This document shows, piece by piece, positions 25,579-29,197 of a DNA stretch of 29,197 bases. The notes below the pieces were generated by a model. The model searched no databases and was not told the origin of the DNA. It saw nothing but the letters and a program-made list of their open reading frames with translations. Position numbers and translations under genes: made by a program. Source of the DNA: Anaerolineales bacterium UBA3082 (lineage in GTDB: Bacteria; Chloroflexota; Anaerolineae; UBA7937); NCBI GenBank assembly GCA_002366595.1, contig DFBK01000023.1:3944-33140 (forward strand), read 5' to 3'. Numbering within the stretch: position 1 is the first letter of the stretch; each line of letters begins with the position of its first letter.

Positions 25579-26927
25579 TAGGTCTCCTCTTTGTAGCCCT
25601 CTAAATGGGAGGTTCCTCTACCTGGCCCTCGAGTGGTCATGCCCAAAGCGGAATACAAGAGTAGCGTGGCCACAAAACTGGGGATGGAAGCACCCAGCCA
25701 GGGGGCATAGTGGGCGATGGCGTGGTAGAGGATGACCCCTATGACCCAAGCCAGAAGCGCCCAGAGGTTGAACCCCCTGCGATACCAGTATGCTCCTCGA
25801 GGAGCATACAGTTCGTCTAGGTTGTAGTTGCGCTTGCGCAGGATGAAGTAGTCGGCGGCCAGGAGGCCGAAGAGGGGGACGAAGACAGAACCGATGAGCA
25901 GGAGAAAGTCGAAGTAGGCATCCATGGAGAGGATGGTGGCTAGGGCCAGGCTCATCACCCCGATGATTATCACCAAGAGTCTCTGTCCAACTTTGGGCAG
26001 GATGTTCTGGGTTGAAACTGCCGCTGAGTAAATGTCTGCAAAAGCGTTATCTGTCTCGTCAACCAGGATGATAGCTAGAGCCAGTGCTCCTCCGGTCATA
26101 GTCATGATGGCTGCGGCTAACCCCTCAGGGGCGGTCACATCGACACCGGGAACTAGGGCGAGCATAGCACCTAGGGTGTAGAACCAGACATTTGCCAAGA
26201 AATACCCGATATAAGTGCCCCAAAAGGCTGGCTTGCTTTTTCGAGCGAATCGATTGTAGTCCGCCACGAGGGGCATCCAGGAGATGGGCATAGCCACCAC
26301 CAGGTCCACGGTCAACCAGAAGTTGCCACCTCCTTCGCCTCCAGCATGCAGGAGGGCGGATACATCAAGGTGGGTAAAGAGATATATGGTGATGAAAAGA
26401 GTCACTAGGTAAACAACCCAGATGCCGAATTTCTCCAGCCATTGGCGGACCACCACCAAAGGACCACCTAGAGCCAGAAAAACACACCATAGAGTGAAGA
26501 TGAACAGCCATAAGGGGTAATTTGAGTAGTGAAAGAGTTGCTGACTGACATGATTGGCAGCCCTGGCCATGACCCACAATTCAAAGGCCGTCCAACCGAG
26601 AAGTTGAGCAAGGTTGAGAAGGGTGGGCAGGTAAGAGCCTCGCTGGCCCAAAGCAGGCCTTAGCATCACCATGGTGGGCACACCATTATCGCTGCCTACA
26701 ATCCCTGCGAGGGAAAGGAGGAGGACACCTAGGGCGGTACCGATGATAATGGCCACCAGCGCCTGCCCCAGATTGAGTCCTGGCACTAGATAGGTACCCG
26801 CCTGGAGGACCAGAAGCCCCACGCCCAGGCTGGACCAGAGGACGAAGTAGTCTGGGAAGCCCAGGATTCGATGCTCCTTCGGAACCGGTTCGATCCCCCA
26901 TTCGGGGGGCGGAGTGATCTTAAACAT
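25578..26927 (-). CDS. cytX: NCS1-family transporter, probably hydroxymethylpyrimidine uptake (CytX-like)
   Basis: A 449-residue membrane protein with about 12 hydrophobic segments and the features of the nucleobase:cation symporter-1 family: FPDYFVLWSSLGVGLLVLQ at helix 1, GSDNGVPTMVMLRPALG after helix 2, and MPLVADYNRFARKSKPAFWG mid-protein. CytX members are linked to thiamin pyrimidine uptake. Position as first gene after the TPP riboswitch, ahead of thiM, supports HMP as substrate over cytosine. The ATG at 26927 has AGGAGG five bases upstream. The symbol is by context. Confidence 0.88.
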   Translation of the reverse strand: MFKITPPPEWGIEPVPKEHRILGFPDYFVLWSSLGVGLLVLQAGTYLVPGLNLGQALVAIIIGTALGVLLLSLAGIVGSDNGVPTMVMLRPALGQRGSYLPTLLNLAQLLGWTAFELWVMARAANHVSQQLFHYSNYPLWLFIFTLWCVFLALGGPLVVVRQWLEKFGIWVVYLVTLFITIYLFTHLDVSALLHAGGEGGGNFWLTVDLVVAMPISWMPLVADYNRFARKSKPAFWGTYIGYFLANVWFYTLGAMLALVPGVDVTAPEGLAAAIMTMTGGALALAIILVDETDNAFADIYSAAVSTQNILPKVGQRLLVIIIGVMSLALATILSMDAYFDFLLLIGSVFVPLFGLLAADYFILRKRNYNLDELYAPRGAYWYRRGFNLWALLAWVIGVILYHAIAHYAPWLGASIPSFVATLLLYSALGMTTRGPGRGTSHLEGYKEET

Positions 26928-26935
26928 CTCTACCT

Positions 26936-26982
26936 CCTGAAAAATGAAAAGGCTGCTGCCAAGCGGAGGCGAGCAAGCCTTT
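26936..26982 (-). terminator. Riboswitch-controlled intrinsic terminator
   Basis: Directly after the TPP aptamer, AAAGGCT, GCT and GCC pair with GGC, AGC and AGCCTTT around a 7-nt loop, with two single-base bulges, giving a 13-bp stem followed by TTTCATTTTTC. The U-rich tract ends at the AGGAGG site of the transporter gene. It is the likely expression platform: TPP binding should favour this terminator. Confidence 0.75.
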
Positions 26983-26990
26983 CGAATTCT

Positions 26991-27136
26991 TGCTTCCCTA
27001 CGCTGGCATTATCCAGATCAGGTTCAAAGGGTCAATGGCTCCTTTGGCTTATGCTCTCTCTATCTTTGAGCGTCTGTACATCGGGCACAAGCCAAACTGT
27101 TCCATCCTCTCAGCCTGGTTCACCAGGCTCCCCTAG
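26991..27136 (-). ncRNA. TPP riboswitch (THI element)
   Basis: On the minus strand the aptamer has the conserved blocks AGGGGAGCC, GGCTGAGAGGATGG, CATTGACCCTTTGAACCTG and ATCTGGATAATGCCAGC followed by GTAGGGAAG. These form P1, P2/P3 with the pyrimidine-sensing CUGAGA loop, and P4/P5 with the diphosphate-sensing loop. The P3 arm is extended: TTTGGCTT (27050-27043 side) pairs perfectly over 8 bp with AAGCCAAA (27096-27089 side) around a 38-nt loop. It lies upstream of the transporter and the whole thiamin operon. Confidence 0.97.
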
Positions 27137-27156
27137 CCCATATATTTAGTTTTTAA

Positions 27157-27189
27157 GTTTTGCCCGCATCTCTAGATAGACGGCAAAAC
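27157..27189. repeat. 8-bp inverted repeat in the riboswitch leader
   Basis: GTTTTGCC (27157-27164) and GGCAAAAC (27182-27189) are perfect inverted arms around 17 nt. It lies in the predicted leader between the promoter and the TPP aptamer. No T-tract follows on the transcribed strand, so it is not an ordinary terminator; a leader hairpin or an operator is possible. Confidence 0.6.
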
Positions 27190-27213
27190 CCCAACTCTAT
27201 CTGTTTAACTATT

Positions 27214-27242
27214 ATCCTACTCTCAAACGAAGAGACAGTCAA
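27214..27242 (-). promoter_or_regulatory. Predicted promoter of the thiamin operon
   Basis: On the minus strand TTGACT (27242-27237, 5/6) and TAGGAT (27219-27214, 4/6) are separated by 17 bp. Transcription would begin near 27207, about 70 nt before the riboswitch aptamer. Confidence 0.55.
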
Positions 27243-27333
27243 GCCAAAGAGTACCGTTTTCAGCCCATCGTAGGGCCATTTCTATGTTCTTACGACCTCC
27301 CCGCTACTAGCGACCTTTTCCTTTCTGCAGGAT

Positions 27334-27714
27334 CTAGGCTTTTAGAAGCATAGCCCCCAGATCTTTGGCTGCTCGAGACATGTCAAGAAAGACGAGACCT
27401 AGTTTAGCCTTCGCCCTAGCCATCACGGTAAGGACCGCCTCCTCCCCGATGGAACTCAAGATGACATAGCCGTTCTCCCCCCGAACGTAAACCTGCTGGA
27501 GCGTCCCTCGGCCTAGCTCCCCAGCGATCCGTTCCCCTAGGGAGAGCATGGCCGCGGACATGGCGGAGACGCGATCTTCCTCCACCTCTTGAGGGAGGGC
27601 AGAAGCTATGATCAGGCCATCTACACTCACCACCGCCGAGGCCTCGATACCGGGAGCGGTGGCCTGCAGGGCCCTTAGCCGCTCTAGCATCAACTGGGTC
27701 CTTGGTTTCTCCAT
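27334..27714 (-). CDS. Roadblock/LC7-domain protein (MglB-like)
   Basis: A 126-residue single-domain roadblock/LC7 protein. ASAVVSVDGLIIASALPQ is the typical first strand-turn-strand, followed by the helix SAMSAAMLSLGERIAGELG and the second sheet QQVYVRGENGYVILSSIG. In bacteria such proteins are GTPase-activating or exchange partners of small Ras-like GTPases, as MglB is for MglA. The ATG at 27714 has GGAGGAG just upstream. It follows the small GTPase gene by 22 bp and is the last gene of a three-gene operon, which supports a direct partnership. Confidence 0.88.
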   Translation of the reverse strand: MEKPRTQLMLERLRALQATAPGIEASAVVSVDGLIIASALPQEVEEDRVSAMSAAMLSLGERIAGELGRGTLQQVYVRGENGYVILSSIGEEAVLTVMARAKAKLGLVFLDMSRAAKDLGAMLLKA

Positions 27715-27736
27715 CTTCTCCTCCTCTCGGGCCCCT

Positions 27737-28267
27737 TCACTCTTCGGCTGTCTCCAATATGGAATACAGAAGTTCTAAAAGAACCCTCTTTACGCTCTCC
27801 TTATCGGTGGCCGCGCAGGGCACGACCTTAATATCGGAGTCGATCCTCAAAGCGATGCGTAGGTCCTCAGAGGGCCAAGCGTCCTCTAGGTCCTGCTTGT
27901 TGGCGGCTACCACATAACAGGCCGGGCTATAGTTTTTGAAGAGGTCGAGGATCTCTTTTGCCTCATAGAAAGTCTCTGGGGCCACGCTATCCACCAGAAC
28001 GATGAAACCGAGCATCCCCTCGGATAGGATCTCCCACATGAAATCGAACCGTCTCTGGCCGGGTGTCCCGAAGAGATAAAGCACCAAACCCTCGTCCACA
28101 GTGATACGCCCGAAATCCATAGCCACCGTGGTCTGGTCCTTTGTGCTCTGGGAGTGGTCGGTGATCCTCCGTTCGGTGGATACGACCTCGATCTCGCTGA
28201 TAGCCCCGATGAAAGCCGTCTTTCCAGCGTTGAAGGGACCGGTGACTACTATCTTGACTGTCTGCAT
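27737..28267 (-). CDS. Small Ras-like GTPase (COG2229/MglA-like)
   Basis: A 176-residue single-domain GTPase. G1 is GPFNAGKT (residues 10-17), switch I probably holds Thr46 or Thr47 (KDQTTVAMDFG), G3 is LFGTPGQ (65-71), G4 is ANKQD (about 117-121) and G5 is near PCAATD. The G3 Asp of the classical DTxGQ motif is Gly67 here; this FGTPGQ form is usual for the COG2229 group of bacterial GTPases. No lipid anchor or membrane segment is seen. It sits between a DUF4388 gene and a roadblock gene; the set probably forms a GTP-driven switch. The process controlled is unknown. Confidence 0.9.
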   Translation of the reverse strand: MQTVKIVVTGPFNAGKTAFIGAISEIEVVSTERRITDHSQSTKDQTTVAMDFGRITVDEGLVLYLFGTPGQRRFDFMWEILSEGMLGFIVLVDSVAPETFYEAKEILDLFKNYSPACYVVAANKQDLEDAWPSEDLRIALRIDSDIKVVPCAATDKESVKRVLLELLYSILETAEE

Positions 28268-28285
28268 CCTGCACTATAGAGAAGG

Positions 28286-29101
28286 CTACAGCCTCCTTAT
28301 CCTATCGATCAAGCGAAGGATTATCCCCCTCCTAACAGGGGCGGGCGCGATTTTTTCTTCCTCTGGGGGGGGAGCGACAGAGACCTTTGGTTTCGCTCTA
28401 GGGACCAACTCCACCAGACCTGCGGAGAGCATCCCATAGACGATTTTGCGGATTTGGAAATCGGTCAGAGAATGGGCCTGGGCTATCTCTTGGATGCTTC
28501 GGCCGGGGTCGGTGGAGGAGACCACTCTCCACTCGTCCGGACTCAAGGTTATCCGCTTCAACCTAATCTCGGGGTGGGTGGTGAACCTGAGAGCCATCCC
28601 CAGATCTGGCAACTCTTCCTCCAACCTCTTCCACTCTCCGACCCGTCGACTCCCCTCTAGGATCACATTCTCTAAATGAAGAGGAACGGTGATCTTATCA
28701 TCTGGTGGCAGAATGTTGGGTTCGAAGAGGAAACTCCCCTCCGTCCAGGTGAAGAGGCGGCATGCCATCTCCAGGGTGTGGCGGCGAACCGCCTCTATGA
28801 TATCCACACGGTTGATCAAGCCGGTGTTGATGAGAAGTAGTCCCCACTCCTTGTCGCTTCTGGCTTCCCGAGGCAGAAGGCGGCTTTGCGCTTCGTTGAT
28901 CTTTCCCACCCTCTCTAGAAGGTTGCGCAGGTTGGAGGCTTGGCCGTCGAGGGAGAGATGGACTAACATCCCCTCCCTGAAATATGCAGTTGCTTGACCG
29001 TTTCCCTCTTCGAGGGTTAAGGCTCCGGTCTTCTTAGCCAGGCTAACCAGGTTGAGGAGTTGAGTGAGGCTGAAATCCCTCAAATTGCCTCGCAAAGCCA
29101 T
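28286..29101 (-). CDS. DUF4388 (PATAN-like) domain protein
   Basis: A 271-residue cytoplasmic protein. The N-terminal DUF4388 domain reads ALRGNLRDFSLTQLLNLVSL, AKKTGALTLEEG and AYFREGMLVHLSLDG. A helical part (about 75-140) contains LINTGLINRVDIIEAVRRHT, and a winged-helix-like segment near 215-245 (SIQEIAQAHSLTDFQIRKIV) precedes a basic C-terminal end. DUF4388 proteins are partners of two-component and gliding or polarity GTPase systems in several phyla. I choose the ATG at 29101, five bases after AGAGG; the GTG at 29107 would overlap that site. It heads the operon with the GTPase and roadblock genes. Confidence 0.88.
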   Translation of the reverse strand: MALRGNLRDFSLTQLLNLVSLAKKTGALTLEEGNGQATAYFREGMLVHLSLDGQASNLRNLLERVGKINEAQSRLLPREARSDKEWGLLLINTGLINRVDIIEAVRRHTLEMACRLFTWTEGSFLFEPNILPPDDKITVPLHLENVILEGSRRVGEWKRLEEELPDLGMALRFTTHPEIRLKRITLSPDEWRVVSSTDPGRSIQEIAQAHSLTDFQIRKIVYGMLSAGLVELVPRAKPKVSVAPPPEEEKIAPAPVRRGIILRLIDRIRRL

Positions 29102-29118
29102 AACCACCTCTCAAAAAA

Positions 29119-29147
29119 ATTATACGTGCATTAGCTGACCAAGTCAA
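29119..29147 (-). promoter_or_regulatory. Predicted strong promoter of the GTPase/roadblock operon
   Basis: On the minus strand TTGACT (29147-29142, 5/6) and a perfect TATAAT (29124-29119) are separated by 17 bp. Transcription would start near 29112, only about 11 nt before the ATG, within the GAGAGG ribosome binding site. Confidence 0.75.
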
Positions 29148-29197
29148 CATTACCTAAAGGCTATTTGCCTCCTCCCGAGGCTGTTGAAAAACACCTC

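Noticed and set aside
1..29197. CRISPR arrays, tRNA or rRNA genes, integrases
   Set aside because: No regularly spaced repeats, no cloverleaf with a CCA-type end and no recombinase motif were seen on reading both strands.

Overview
The window looks like a chromosomal segment of an anaerobic or facultatively anaerobic member of the Chloroflexota; this assignment is inference. The clues are a large secreted protein ending in the hydrophobic tail FLPLIMKGW (a tail type I associate with exported Chloroflexota proteins), a DUF4388/small GTPase/roadblock cluster, ferredoxin-dependent 2-oxoacid oxidoreductase genes, and TTG starts for dnaE, mutM and meaB. Most of the window is housekeeping and metabolic, with dense packing and sigma-70-type promoters that can be read by eye.

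Layout. 1-4736 (minus): the first 24 codons of a phosphofructokinase gene, a PAP2 membrane phosphatase and dnaE. 4899-8693 (plus): mutM, a B12-binding mutase domain, the GTPase chaperone meaB, a decayed GNAT acetyltransferase and prs, closed by a strong hairpin terminator. 8798-11632 (minus): a roughly 940-residue secreted beta-propeller protein whose best start appears to be the non-standard codon ATA. 11799-18688 (plus): secA with an almost leaderless predicted mRNA, a MinD-like P-loop ATPase, the four genes of a Kor/Vor-type 2-oxoacid:ferredoxin oxidoreductase (order D-A-B-C), and a metallo-beta-lactamase-fold hydrolase. 18690-18839 (minus): an orphan C-terminal fragment of a sigma-70 factor. 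19068-20256 (minus): a NYN-domain RNase and a translin-family protein with their own promoter. 20276-27242 (minus): a thiamin salvage operon (transporter, thiM, two lipoproteins, thiE, thiL, thiD) behind a TPP riboswitch with a visible terminator. 27334-29147 (minus): roadblock protein, small GTPase and DUF4388 protein behind a clear promoter.

How the genes work together. The thiamin cluster imports and salvages the pyrimidine (transporter, ThiD) and thiazole (ThiM) moieties, joins them (ThiE) and phosphorylates the product to TPP (ThiL). TPP is also the cofactor of the 2-oxoacid oxidoreductase in the same window. No de novo genes (thiC, thiG, thiS, thiH) are present here. Two lipoprotein genes sit inside the thiamin operon and share a near-identical 94-bp segment covering ribosome binding site and signal peptide, while their mature parts look unrelated.

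The points most worth a second look are the ATA start, the translin/NYN pair, the shared lipoprotein leader cassette, the sigma fragment, the DUF4388-GTPase-roadblock module with an altered G3 motif, and the P-loop ATPase heading the oxidoreductase genes. I found no CRISPR array, tRNA, rRNA or intact mobile element.
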